A stretch of DNA of 64,000 bases from Symbiodinium natans (taxonomy: Eukaryota > Sar > Dinophyceae > Suessiales > Symbiodiniaceae): the NCBI GenBank assembly GCA_905221605.1, contig CAJNDS010000003.1, forward strand, positions 470,001 through 534,000, read 5' to 3'. Positions 30,367 through 41,525 of the stretch are shown here, piece after piece; the stretch's first letter is position 1, and each line of letters opens with the position of its first letter. The position numbers and the translations under genes were made by a program. Under the pieces are notes generated by a model, which saw only the letters and a list, made by a program, of their open reading frames with translations, did no database searches and was not told the origin of the DNA.

Positions 30367-31036
30367 CATCTGCCAACTGGCGATAGCTAACGCAGACACA
30401 GCAAAAACATATCTCAAGCAGGGTGGCTTGGACTTAGCTTCGCGAAACCGTTCACAGCTCAGGTCTCTTGACGCTCTTCACCAGCAGCATTGTCGCGTGG
30501 ACGTTGCGCTTCTTGACGTGGTCCGGCATCTGCGTTTTGCCGTCTGCGCAGTAGCCAGATCAGTGAGTCGTCGTCCAAATCGTCTGCTTTTCGCAGGAGG
30601 CGGCGGCGCTTTCTGACCTAAAGGAAAACTGCTTCGCACACTGTCACACTGCATCAGAGCAGGCTACGCAAAAAGAAGTGCTCTTCTTGAGGATAGCAGC
30701 TTCGTTCTTGAGGGCTTTGCTGGCGCGCTTCAGTTCGTCCTGGCAAAAAAGGCACGTGTATGGGCAGCGTGCGCGCATAGGACAGAAAAGTCTCTTGGCA
30801 CCTTCAGCTCTTGCCGCTGCCTTTTGAGATCTCGTACAACATCGCCAGCAGCAGCTTCGGCACTCATGGCTGCAGCAACTACCGTGGCGCATGCACACGT
30901 CTCTCTTTCCACCCACTTGAGGACACACGAAGCAAAGCACGCGTTCCCGCTCAGAAACATTGCACACGCTGGGCCCTACTTCCAGCACCAAGAACGCATG
31001 GTCCTTTCCACCATGTTGCACCTTCCTCAAGCAGTA
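30367..31036. repeat. 7.5-kb tandem unit, copy 3, right part after the copia insertion
   Basis: Sequence resumes exactly where the unit was interrupted, corresponding to copy 1 from 5937 to about 6606. Homology stops near 31036, so copy 3 lacks the DDE half of the transposase (6675-7562 in copy 1). It includes the counterpart of the minus-strand cysteine-rich ORF, here open from 30644 to 31129 because the flank differs. Confidence 0.85.
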
Positions 31037-31199
31037 GCGTTGGCGATAGCATGTGGGAATCAGCAGGAAAGATGGGCTGAGTTGAAGTCTTGGCTGGATT
31101 CGACGCGAACAAAGCTGAAAGAAAACCAAGGCAGTTTTTCATTGTTTGACCCGTGTTTGTGGCCGATGGGTTGCAGCGGCCGCAATGACTCACGTGCTG

Positions 31200-31345
31200 C
31201 CGTGACTGTGGCTGTGACTGTGACTGATTCATGGTTCCTGATTCATGATGATCTCATGACTCATGACTCATGACTCGTGGCTCATCATGATCTCATGTCA
31301 TGAGTCATGAGAATGAATGATTGATGACTGATGATTGATGATTCA
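31200..31345. repeat. TGACTCA/ATGA microsatellite
   Basis: Irregular repeats of CATGACT and ATGATTGA. A related tract lies at 33410-33485 and copy B at about 34310-34460. Confidence 0.75.
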
Positions 31346-31496
31346 TACTTCACAATGCATAATGATTCATGATGCGATGCGATGATGCGATTATGATTGA
31401 TGCCAATGCCAGGCAATGCGGCGGCAATGCCAGGCCAGGACTCAGCCGGGAAGCCGGACTGCCAAGATGCCAGGGCTCAGGACTCAGGACCTGGCA

Positions 31497-31518
31497 GGAT
31501 GATGATGACGACGATGAT

Positions 31519-31553
<35 letters not shown>

Positions 31554-31665
31554 CTGATGATACAATGACACGATATGATGATATATGATATGCTATGATC
31601 TGATATGATGATGATGATGATGATGATGATGATGGTATGATGATGATGATGATGCTGCTGATGAT
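31497..31665. repeat. (GAT)n microsatellite
   Basis: Long runs of GAT interrupted by ACAATGACACGATATG. The two copies of the duplication differ in repeat number. Confidence 0.9.
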
Positions 31666-32388
31666 CTTCTGCTGAGGATCTGCTGACGCTGCTGGGCAAT
31701 ATGAGACTCTTGATGAGACTGCCGACAGGTTTGTTAATCTGGCCCTATGGCCCTAGAACACCATGCCGCGCCCGAAATTTCGGCCATTTTCTGATCTGTT
31801 CGAGTTCGGCTCGAATCGAGGCCCGCCGGCCAGTCGCTTTCGCCGCCTCGCCATGGGTCGGGGCTAATTTCGTCTCGACGGTGCTCCACGCTAGTGTTTT
31901 GGAGCGATCGGGCTATGCGTGCGGGAGCCGGTTCCAAGACACTGTCGAGGCGACCGTCCAGCGAGATGTGCGGGGGGTTTAGGATGGCCGCCGGACGGCT
32001 ACCACGGGACTCTGCTGACAGAGCTCTTTTTCTGGCCCTATGACCTCAAAACATCAAGCCGTGCCCCAAGTGTCGGCTTGGGCACCCTACTCACCTTGCC
32101 CCTTTCCTTGGCCCCTCCTCTGCGAAGCGCCGGGTTCGTCATTTGCATTCCCTTGGTGGTACCTTGCGCAGTGTTGTTGTCCGGCCAGTTTTGTGCCAGA
32201 GCGGCGACGGCAGAATCGATGCCAGGGGACCCGCCGATTTCACTGACTTAGAGGACGCCACGTGGGGCTGGCACCGTAGGAGGGAGGTTTTGTTGTTTGC
32301 TTTTTGGTTGTTTTATTTGGTTCGTATGTTATTTTTCTTCATCTGAACTTTGTACAAGTTTTTTGGGAGGTACCATGGTTGGGCCGCT

Positions 32389-34167
32389 CTCCGTGGCAAT
32401 TTTTTCAAATTTTCCAAAATGCAAGTTTCAGCACTTTTCAAGGTTTTTGGAGTCAATTTTCATTGTTTGCAGGCGTCGCTGGGTTGTTGTTCAGCTCTCT
32501 GCAGTGGTCTTAGCCGGAATTTACCCAGACGGAATTTCTGAAAGCTGCATATTTTCAGAAATTTGGATTTTTGTTTTTGAAAACCATGAAAAATGTGTTT
32601 TTTTCTTTTCGTTGAAAACTTTTTTGTTTGCTCCCATTTTACCTGGCAAGATAGCATGTAGGAATTCCAAAATGATTTGTTTTTAAACCAACCATTCCAC
32701 AGAATGCATTCTAGATTTTTTGGACGCCGCGTTTCTTCAATGTTTTTTGAAAATTTTCAAAATTTAAAATTTTGATCCAAACCAAGCCGGTTGGCTTAGT
32801 TGCAAAAAGTTAGTAAGGCTCATTTTGTTTTCAGATCATTTCGTTGACAATGTTTCTCAAACAAGGAAAAGTTGAAAAAAAACATCAATTGATGTTTTTA
32901 GAATTTGTGCTCAAGCGATTTTGTTTCTGAACAAGGCATTACAAAATCAGTATTCACACTGCAGACTTTGAAATGCTTGAAAACCAGTGTTTCCTGTTTT
33001 AAATGTTTTTTCATTTCTGAAATTTTGAAAACAATCTGCTTTGACCAAGGCAACTTCGAAACCAGTGTTTTTCTGGTTTTAAATGTTTTTCATGTTTTAA
33101 ATTACAAAAATAATTTGCTTAACAGGGCATCTCCAATTTGCTCAAGTTTGGTGTTGCCTTGCATGTGTCAAGCCAGACAGCTGAAAAACACAGCCAAAGT
33201 TTTTTTGAGGTCATGTTTCTTTGCTGGTAGCTTTGTTCAGCCTTTGCAGGTGCAAACAGGAAAAATGCACGTCAAGTCAAGCAGCAGAAAAAAACAATGG
33301 GCTGAGTTTGAAGTCTTGGCTTTGACGCAAACAGGGGAAGCCGGTAGATGGGCTGCGACAACCGCAATTGCAGACCGCGACGGCGACGCGTGGGTGGTGG
33401 TGGCGGGCCGTGGACATGAGTCATGACTCAATGACTCATAACTCATGACTATGACATGACTCATGACTCATGACTCATGACTCCCATGTCTTTGCACTTT
33501 CGTTTGATGTTGGTTTGATGGTAGGTGCGCCGTCTCATCCCTCTTTGAATCTCATTGCTCTAGCTTACTGGGGCGCTGTTGCGTCGAAGAAGCAGTGGGG
33601 GAAAAAAAATGACTCATGACTTCCACAAAATACATTCTGTTTTTTTTGAACGCCGCGTTTTTTCTAATGTTTTTTGAGATTTTCAATATGTTAAATTTTG
33701 ATCCAAAGCAAGCCGGTTGGCTTAGTTTCAAAAAGTTAGTATGGCTCATCTTGTTCATTTCGTTGACAAATGTTTCTCAAACAAGGGAAAATTGAACAAA
33801 AACATCAATTGACGTTTTTTTTTGATTTTGTTTTTCAGGCAAGTTTGTTCAGAGCGATTCTGTTTCTAAACAAGGCATTCCAAAATTATTATTCATATTG
33901 CGACTTTGAAATGCTTCGAAACCAGTTTTTTTCTGTGTTTTAAACGTTTTTTCATGTTTGAAATTTTAAAAACAATTTGCTTTAAAAAACGCAGCAAAAG
34001 GGCATCTCCAATTTGCATCTCAAGTATGGTGTGGCCTGCATGTGTCAAGCCAGGACAGCTGAAAAACACAGACCAAGTTCTTTGAAGTCCTGTTTCATTG
34101 CTGGTGGTTTTGTTTCAGCCTTTTCTGCAAACAGGAAAAAATGCACGTCAAGCCAAACAGCAGAAAA
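32389..34167. repeat. AT-rich gene-free region with a diverged duplication
   Basis: Base composition drops sharply compared with the flanks. A segment at about 32700-33310 is repeated with many differences at about 33625-34180; both contain GACGCCGCGTTT, AAGCCGGTTGGCTTAGTT and CACGTCAAG words in the same order. No gene is recognised. Confidence 0.75.
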
Positions 34168-34623
34168 GAAAGATGGGCTGAGTTTGAAGTCTTGGCTGGA
34201 TTCGACGCGAACAAAGCTGAAAGGAAACCAAGGCAGTTTTTCATTGTTCATGACCCGTGTTTGTGGCCGATGGGTTGCGGCGGCCGCAATGACTCACGTG
34301 ACTGCCGTGACTGTGGCTGTGACTGTGACTGATTCATGGTTCCTGATTCATGATGATCTCATGACTCATGACTCATGACTCGTGGCTCATCATGATCTCA
34401 TGTCATGAGTCATGAGAATGAATGATTGATGACTGATGATTGATGATTCATATTTCACAATGCATAATGATTCATGATGCGATGCGATGATGCGATTATG
34501 ATTGATGCCAATGCCAGGCAATGCGGCGGCAATGCCAGGCCAGGACTCAGCCGGGAAGCCGGACTGCCAAGATGCCAGGGCTCAGGACTCAGGACCTGGC
34601 AGGATGATGATGACGACGATGAT

Positions 34624-34663
<40 letters not shown>

Positions 34664-34706
34664 ACAATGACACGATATGATGATATATGATATGCTATGA
34701 TCTGAT

Positions 34707-34742
<36 letters not shown>

Positions 34743-35498
34743 GTATGATGATGATGATGATGATGCTGCTGATGATCTTCTGCTGAGGATCTGCTGACGC
34801 TGCTGGGCAATATGAGACTCTTGATGAGACTGCCGACAGGTTTGTTAATCTGGCCCTATGGCCCTAGAACACCATGCCGCGCCCGAAATTTCGGCCATTT
34901 TCTGATCTGTTCGAGTTCGGCTCGAATCGAGGCCCGCCGGCCAGTCGCTTTCGCCGCCTCGCCATGGGTCGGGGCTAATTTCGTCTCGACGGTGCTCCAC
35001 GCTAGTGTTTTGGAGCGATCGGGCTATGCGTGCGGGAGCCGGTTCCAAGACACTGTCGAGGCGACCGTCCAGCGAGATGTGCGGGGGGTTTAGGATGGCC
35101 GCCGGACGGCTACCACGGGACTCTGCTGACAGAGCTCTTTTTCTGGCCCTATGACCTCAAAACATCATGCCGTGCCCCAAGTGTCGGCTTGGGCACCCTA
35201 CTCACCTTGCCCCTTTCCTTGGCCCCTCCTCTGCGAAGCGCCGGGTTCGTCATTTGCATTCCCTTGGTGGTACCTTGCGCAGTGTTGTTGTCCGGCCAGT
35301 TTTGTGCCAGAGCGGCGACGGCAGAATCGATGCCAGGGGACCCGCCGATTTCACTGACTTAGAGGACGCCACGTGGGGCTGGCACCGTAGGAGGGAGGTT
35401 TTGTTGTTTGCTTTTTGGTTGTTTTATTTGGTTCGTATGTTATTTTTCTTCATCTGAACTTTGTACAAGTTTTTTGGGAGGTACCATTGTTGGGCCGC
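34168..35498. repeat. Segmental duplication, copy B (1.3 kb)
   Basis: Second copy of 31067-32388. Single-base differences are visible, for example CATCATGCC here and CATCAAGCC in copy A. Its GAT tract at about 34612-34770 has a different length. Confidence 0.88.
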
Positions 35499-35775
35499 AT
35501 CATAGGACGCCAGAGCTTTCAAGGGGCGTAGCTTCCCAACTCCCAACGGCCTACAGACCTTAGCCTTAACTTTTATCAGCCATTGCTTCCACGTCCACCC
35601 GAGTTTGAAAGGGGTGCGGCTTGGCTTGCCATTGTTGGGCCGCATCATAGGACGCCCGAGCTTTCAAGGGGCGTAGCTTCCCAATTCCCAACGGCCTACA
35701 GACCTTAGCCTTAACTTTTATCAGCCATTGCTTCCACGTCCACCCGAGTTTGAAAGGGGTGCGGCTTGGCTTGCG
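35488..35775. repeat. 144-bp tandem pair
   Basis: The segment starting TTGTTGGGCCGCATCATAGG occurs twice in direct succession (35488-35631 and 35632-35775) with a few substitutions. The minus-strand frames here merely repeat the peptide. Confidence 0.85.
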
Positions 35776-36408
35776 TTCGCCAGTCGGCAGAAGGCACAGC
35801 AGCAGGCGCAAGTCTAAGTCCAACGAGCCACGGGATGCAGTAGGAATGCAGTGCAGTCCGACGACTTGGTTGGATTCGCGTCACTGATTGCTCAATGATG
35901 CTCGACCGATCGATCATTGCAAAGTCAAGCTAGAGTTTTAAAACTGCGTGGTCATTTTTTTGTACGTCGTGTTTTCCACGTATTGTTTTGAGATTTTGAA
36001 GATTCAATTGTGAGGCCAAAGCGCCGACGATTCTTGATCGATCGATCATTGCTAAAGGCAGAACTGAAACATGTCGTTTTTGTTCCATTTGACAAGTTTT
36101 TGGGTGGTTGTCAAAACTATAGTCCCCTTTCGATTATAATAGGGACCCCAAAAGGGACCAGAATTTTGACCGCCGCCCTTTTGGACGCCTCAAGATGGCA
36201 CGCATGAGTTGTTTCTCAGCCAGCAGCACGCGAAGTTTTTTGTACATCGCATTTTCCAGGTGTTGTTTTGGGATTTTGAAGATTTCCAAGGTTCCCATGC
36301 TCAGTTATTGCTGGCGACCTGCACGGTTGCTCTCGCTGCATGACAACTCGATAAACTCGTTTTGTTTGTGACTCAATGCGTCGACAACCGTTTCGGGGGT
36401 AGAAAACT
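35776..36408. other. No gene seen
   Basis: Moderately AT-rich sequence. Two related stretches ending in TTTTGGGATTTTGAAGAT or a close variant lie near 35960-36005 and 36240-36290, suggesting a diverged duplication. GATCGATCGATCATTGC appears twice in similar form (near 35905 and 36036). Confidence 0.4.
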
Positions 36409-36505
36409 TGGTGGTACCTTGCGCAGTGTTGTTGTCCGGCCAGTTTTGTGCCGGAGCGGCGACGGCAGAATCGACGCCAGGGGACCCGCCGATTTCACTG
36501 GGAAG
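36409..36505. repeat. Third, partial copy of a 95-bp box from the 1.3-kb duplication
   Basis: The box beginning GGTGGTACCTTGCGCAGTG and ending CGCCGATTTCACTG also occurs at about 32154-32248 and 35265-35359, with two or three substitutions here. Confidence 0.85.
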
Positions 36506-36584
36506 ATCTAAAAGGTTTGCGGCCCCTCTGCAGTCCTGCGGTCTTTTTTGTGGGAAGACCCTTCCTTGATTTTTGCTGCTGTGG

Positions 36585-37320
36585 CGAGGGTTGCTTTGCT
36601 ACACTCACGACACGTTTCGACTTGTTGGATGGCGAGTATGATTTTGTGTTTTGTCTTCTCGTGCGGCGATTTGCAACTTGTGCTCGCGCTGCTCCCAGCG
36701 GCTTGCAGTTGGGCGGTGGGGCCGGGGCTGCGAGTCACAGCGACCTCCCTTCGAGGTGCGTCGACTGGATTCCATTTTGCTAAGTTGCGTTACCTGATTA
36801 GACCTTGAGCATCTCGCCTTGTCCCAGGCCTTCTTCGTCCTCGGCGTGCTCACTGCCTGGGCCTTCAGCAGCTATCTGCGCTGTGGGAGTGTTTACGCAA
36901 GGATGCGTGCCCGGAAGGCCACTGAAAGAAGCAAACACATTCACGTGAGGCCTTCAGATCAAGATGTTTTGGGCAGAGGATCTGGTAAGGGACCCGTCTA
37001 CAGTCCTAAGTTTTTTATTGGGGCAACCTTTGCTTCACTTTTCTTGCGGTGACATGTGGTTTTGTTTTGCTGCATTCATAGCACGTTGTTGGTTGCTTGA
37101 TGGCGATACCTGGTTTTGTGTTTGCGACTTGCATTCGGGTGGAAACACCTTAACTTGGTCATGCTCCCTACTCAGACCTTGACTCTTCACCGCGGGCTCC
37201 CTGCCTGGGTTTTCATGAAGTACCTTCGTTGTGGCAGCCTTCAAGCATGGGTGCGTGGCTGAAAGGCCGCTAGCAGAAACAGACTCATCCACTCGAAGCC
37301 TTCCGATTTAAGCTGAACTT
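36585..37320. repeat. Diverged tandem duplication, no clear gene
   Basis: Two sections match loosely in the same order: a TGGATGGCGA...GATTTTGTGTTT part with a TTGCAACTTG ending, and a later AGACCTTGA...CTGCCTGGG...GTGGGAGTG/GTGGCAGCC part with GAAGGCC. The first copy is at about 36585-36965 and the second at about 37055-37320. Plus-strand frames (36448-36783, 36548-36808) are open but show no family. Confidence 0.55.
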
Positions 37321-37552
37321 CCGTGATCTTTCCTCGACCTCATCGTAAAACTCACTTGCCGCAGGCCGGAGCTTGCGGCTGACTTCGACGCGCCAACGCA
37401 GCGAGGCCGTGGACGTCCCACGCGCTCCGAATGTCACGTGAACGCATGGCAAGAGCTGTGCAGGTTTAGGTGTTGGGTCTGAAGTATTTCACTTGGAGCG
37501 TCAGAGTTTGAGGGGTCTACGTTTGGGACGTTTGAGTTTGGATTTCTGACCA

Positions 37553-38236
37553 TTGCATCGATTAGCTCATGCTGGGCTCCGTGGGATCTCTGGTTTCAGG
37601 ACTGCCATAGAAAGTGCATGGGCCTGCTTCGTTCCCGCACTCCATCGGGGTGTCGCATCCGCTGTTGACTGCCGGCGCCTGCCAGAGATCGACCGATTTC
37701 CACAACTGCAGCTTTGCGGCTTTGTTCCACTTATTTTCTTGGTGTACCCAAGAGGGCTCGAGATCAAGGTTTGGGTCGCTGCGACGGTCATGCGCAGCCT
37801 ACTGGCAAGGGCCCGGGACCTTACACAGCAGCCGGCGCCAAAGAAGGCTGCTCGGGTGGCCGTTGGCGGTTCCGTTGTGGTCGCCACGAACGCAGCACAC
37901 TTCGCCGATGAATGCGGATGCCAAAGATCCCTTTATTTCAAGGGACCCTGCTTCAAGAATTTTTTGAGGTTCGTCCAGGGTCAGGCGCCCGAGATGTTGA
38001 GGCGAGATGGTGGGCTGGGCGTGGCATCGACCGGACACCGGTTTAAATGGGGCAGCCGGGACAACGACTGGGAGAGCGTATGGTCGTGGAGTGCCCTGCC
38101 GGTGGGGGAAAGTGCCATCATGACAGAGCTGGTGGTGCAGCTGCTCGGGACACTCTCCAAGAGCATTCGCGTGACCGCTGACTCCGCCGATGTCGTTCGC
38201 CTATGCCGTGGTGTCGGTTTCGCAGCTGCCCTTTGA
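37553..38236 (+). CDS. Hypothetical ORF, up to 227 aa (doubtful)
   Basis: Open frame without an ATG at its 5' end; the first in-frame ATG gives a shorter protein near MRSLLARARDLTQQ. The middle and end (RGLEIKVWVAATVMRSLL, VVVATNAAHFADECGC, FKWGSRDNDWESVWSW, SAIMTELVVQLLG) read better than typical shadow sequence, and may be an exon of a larger gene. No domain is recognised. A poly-T stretch follows at 38328-38347. Confidence 0.3.
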   Translation: MHRLAHAGLRGISGFRTAIESAWACFVPALHRGVASAVDCRRLPEIDRFPQLQLCGFVPLIFLVYPRGLEIKVWVAATVMRSLLARARDLTQQPAPKKAARVAVGGSVVVATNAAHFADECGCQRSLYFKGPCFKNFLRFVQGQAPEMLRRDGGLGVASTGHRFKWGSRDNDWESVWSWSALPVGESAIMTELVVQLLGTLSKSIRVTADSADVVRLCRGVGFAAAL

Positions 38237-38299
38237 GCAGGCGCCGCAAAGCTCCCTCGCCTGCCAGCTTCTGTGCGTTCTCCCTGTTCCACGGTCCCG

Positions 38300-38964
38300 G
38301 GCTCGCGCAGTGTAGGGACTAAGCCGGCTGTTTTTTTTTTGTTTTTTGATTAAGCTGAAAAAGCACAGGCTAGGCTTTCGGTCAGTCGCTCAACCCATGC
38401 ACGTATGCCTGACCCCCAAAAAAAAACCTCTGAGGAAACAAGACCAGCTATGCGCTCACATGGCCCAAGCGCTCTCTCCAGCGTCTACGCATTTCTCCAG
38501 GAGTTCATCCAGCTAATTACGTGGTCCGGTCCAAGATTGCAATATGTCACAATTACGGCGCCGTCCGGCTTCAAATTCAAGAAATTAAAGCCGATTCTCC
38601 TGTAGACCTTTCAAGGGTTGGGCGAGCCGTGGCCCCTGAGCTCTCCGGAACCCCAACTCCAGCACTCATGGATCACCTTCTGCCCTACCTTCCAGAAGAG
38701 GTATCCACGGAGCGAGGCCCTGAAACGCCAAGACCCCCGAAACCCCCCAAGTTTCCATTAGCCTGCCGAAGCTGCCCTGAAGGCTCCGAAACCTTGCATC
38801 AACCGTGCGACAGCCCTGAAACCGTGCAGACACTCCCAGGCCAGGGCCTTGTGCCGAAGAGCCAGCTCCCCACGCAAGATCCCGTGGTGACGCGATAGAG
38901 GGGGCCCCTGCACCTATAGCAGACGGACGTAGTCGCCGAGCCCTGCAGGCACTAAGCAAGTTTT
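38300..38964. other. No gene seen
   Basis: Contains a T-rich run at 38328-38347 and pro-rich short frames on both strands without recognisable motifs. Confidence 0.4.
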
Positions 38965-39450
38965 GCTAAGCCCTACATGTCCTTCCAGCCCAAGCATCAA
39001 AATCGAAATACTAGAATCAGGTTACTCTGTTTAGAGGCGCTTCAAAACGCTCAAAAACACCAGAATCGCAAGCATAATATTGGAAAAGGTCACGCACGAA
39101 CAAGTCGGGACAGAGCAGCATCAACATCAAAATACGCAAATCAGATCATTACAGATCATTGAGTGATTGGGAAAAGAAGCGCTTCAAAATGCTCAAAACA
39201 CCAAGATGGCAAGAATAATATTGGAAAGCTTATACACAAACAAGTCGAACCAAAAAAACATCAACATCAAAGTACGGAAATCGAGTCACTGAGTGATTAG
39301 GGTTTCGGAGCGCTTCAAAAAACTCACAAGACCCAAATGATATTGGAAAAGCCTGTACACGAAGTCGAAAACAAAAAAAACATCAAAATACTGCAATTAA
39401 GTCACTCAGTGATTGAGGTTTAGAGCGCTTCAAGACACTCAGAACACGGA
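38965..39450. repeat. Degenerate ~117-140-bp tandem repeat, AT-rich
   Basis: GCGCTTCAA(A/G)A recurs at about 39039, 39179, 39310 and 39427, each followed by a CTCA-rich and AATATTGGAAA or ATATTGGAAAAG segment, and by CATCAAAATAC/CATCAAAGTAC before TGAGTGATT. Confidence 0.75.
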
Positions 39451-39839
39451 AAAACCGTCGCACGCAGGGCAGCATCTCCTCCGTCTTCGCCGCAAAAGCT
39501 GATAACACGAAAAGGAGCAATGGCCTACACCCTGCGCCCTAGACCGAAACCCGGGACCCTGTAGCCTCTAAACCCAGAACCCTAGACCCTCAGGCCTCAA
39601 CCCTAGACCAGAACGCAGAAACTTTCATGGTCCAGGAAGGGTTTAGGGCACGCGAAAACACGAAAGGAGCAATGGACTGGCTTCGACGTCTGTTTGTCGG
39701 TTCAAACAGAGTACCTTTGAGCCTAAAAACCCGACCCTCAAACCTGAAAATAAACCCTGGACACTTAGCTCCGTCGTAGGTAATGGGGCCATGTAATCCA
39801 TGTGGCCCCCTGATTTGATGCCAAGCAGAGAGTGCTTCG

Positions 39840-40228
39840 CACCCCCATTTTGCCGTCAGGCAAAAAACCCAAGTTGTCATGCCTTTGTCTCCGCTGGATC
39901 AACAAGTCCGTCGTGTGCCTCCGGAACCCTTGGAGTATGGCGTTGAAGTGCCACATCATGAAGACGCTTCCCTTTGGGGGAGCAGCAAGCGTCCCGTCCT
40001 TCTTGCGATGCAGTTCCCTTGTTCATGTTGGGTGCCATTAGGGGCTTTGCTGGTCGAACTTCGACGACTTCCCAGTGATATTGCACTTCCTGTGCGCGTC
40101 ATTGACTGGCCTGCATGGTGGGTTTTCCAAAGTTGTTGGGGTTCGACACGCTGAGGAAAAAATCCTTCCCTTTAATGTGAAGGCGGAAGTTCTCGGCGTT
40201 CAGGTGGACTTGACTGGCGCTTCTCCTA
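39840..40228 (+). pseudogene. Non-copia reverse transcriptase fragment, palm and thumb
   Basis: Plus-strand frame with LPFGGAASV and FLRCSS (RT finger/palm), then an in-frame TAG at 40039-40041, then SNFDDFPV with the catalytic FDD at 40060-40068, and AEEKILPFNVKAEVLGVQVDL, a thumb-like segment. The Asp-Asp pair is intact, but the stop breaks the frame. The protein continues at 41601 after a transposon insertion. The Phe-x-DD form and the RNase H architecture downstream are unlike copia or Tc1 elements; the exact retroelement class cannot be set here. Confidence 0.7.
40224..40228. other. Target-site duplication TCCTA of the U6-bearing element
   Basis: TCCTA (or CTCCTA) lies at 40224-40228 and again at 41596-41600. 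Deleting one copy and the sequence between restores an uninterrupted retroelement reading frame across the junction. Confidence 0.75.
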
Positions 40229-40377
40229 GGTCACAGGCGCAAAAAACCTGGAGACTGAAAGCGTGGCACCTGCTTTTCGCATGGGTTTTGGGCACGTTTG
40301 GCTTGTCACTCCATAGCTCACCCTGTAAGGCTACTCGCCTCTAGGTGCAAGGTTTTTTTTTCGGTTTTGTTGTGGAG

Positions 40378-40388
40378 ATATTTTATTT
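40378..40388 (+). promoter_or_regulatory. TATA-like element upstream of U6
   Basis: ATATTTTATTT lies 18-28 bases upstream of the inferred U6 start, near the position of the TATA box of Pol III U6 promoters. Whether it is used is unknown. Confidence 0.45.
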
Positions 40389-40405
40389 GGCACTTCGAGC
40401 GAAAT

Positions 40406-40505
40406 CGGATTCCCTTTGGGGATCATCCAATAAAATTGGAACGATACAGAGAAATTAGCATGGCCCTGCGCAAGGATGACACGCACAAATCGAGAAGTGT
40501 CTTTT
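40406..40505 (+). ncRNA. U6: U6 spliceosomal snRNA
   Basis: U6 pairs with the 5' splice site and with U2 at the catalytic centre of the spliceosome. The core is very well conserved: ATTGGAACGATACAGAGA at 40435-40452 with the invariant ACAGAGA box (40446-40452), ATTAGCATGG with the AGC triad, TGCGCAAGGATGACACGC forming the internal stem-loop, then AAATCGAGAAGTGTC and a T4 run. A short 5' hairpin (TCCC-TTT-GGGGA) occupies the expected place. The start is placed 40 bases before ACAGAGA, as in human U6. It lies inside a mobile element; one-base differences from human U6 near GAAATTAGC and GGCCCTGCG are compatible with a functional gene. Confidence 0.93.
40501..40505 (+). terminator. Pol III T-run after U6
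   Basis: CTTTT directly after the U6 3' end, a short Pol III-type termination signal. Confidence 0.6.
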
Positions 40506-41409
40506 CTGATAATAAAAGGAAAAAATGTTAGGCTAACAACCAGAGAATTAGGAAGGCATAGAGTAGAGTTGAAACACCTGTTAAAACCGATATTTTATGC
40601 ACATGCAACAATATTTTGCCTAAAAATCTGAAAAGAAGAACACGAGGACGAATCAGCACATGTCAGCCAGAGCAACTGTTCTGGCAAACTCTGAAGCAAA
40701 GATTGTCTCCCGCGATCGGTGTTGAATATGGGCTGCAAGACCGGTCTTCAATTCACAAAACTCTTAACTGGAGGAACAAGGCAAGTCGGCAAAACGACAC
40801 CGCTGTAGCAGCAGCGCGGGCTTTGATGCATACGAACGTGTCCAAGCCAATATTTCGGCTCGGGCTTGCCAGGCTTCTGGGCTTTCAGCGCCGCAGAGCA
40901 TCTTGGATCTTATTTTGAAACTTAGAGTTGTCTTGCGAACATCGATCTTCCGGATGGTGTGCGCATCGCCCTCCCGAACATGTGCTTTTTTTGAGCACAA
41001 AACTTCCGTCCGGCCGCTTTCTAAGACAACAGCGCACTGTAAATGTGCTGGACTGTTGTGTCTTTCCCAATTTCAGGTGTGACATTGCATCGCTGACTTA
41101 GAACTCTTCAAGCACATCGGTTTCTTCACCTGCTGGCAGCAGACGGAAGCGAGCATAGTCTGTGGGATATTTGCAATCCCGGGGCAAGGGATCCAATTCT
41201 GCCAAGCCAAACCAGCCCATGCCTGTGCAGCTCCCTCACACGTCTGAGCATCCATGTCGAAGCGGGACGCAAGCATCAGCACTTCAGCCCACGGCAACCA
41301 GACACCGACCGGCGCCATTGACCGCACTCCATAACGGAAGTTGTCGAAGGCCCTCATCATTGTGCTATTATGTATTCGTGAAAGTCGTGATTATCTTTAG
41401 AATGGCATC

Positions 41410-41525
41410 CCAATGTCTATCATCATTATCATCGTTGTCATCACTATCATCAATATCATCGTTATCATCACTATCATCATCATCATCATTATCATTATCA
41501 TCATTATCATCAGCATCATTATCAC
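41410..41525. repeat. (TCA/TTA)n microsatellite inside the TIR element
   Basis: CATCATTATCATCG-type repeats. The frame through it encodes poly-Ser/Leu and is not a protein. Confidence 0.9.

Larger units (their letters stand above)
31067..32388. repeat. Segmental duplication, copy A (1.3 kb)
   Basis: Matches 34168-35498 at an offset of 3105-3111, nearly identical by eye. It includes TGACTCA-type microsatellites, a GAT microsatellite (about 31497-31660), and a GC-rich part with CGAAATTTCG and GGTGGTACCTTGCGCAGTG. Frames inside encode only poly-Asp or poly-His from the microsatellite and are not genes. Confidence 0.88.

Noticed and set aside
31397-31588. Poly-Asp / poly-His frames in the GAT tract
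   Set aside because: Microsatellite translation only.
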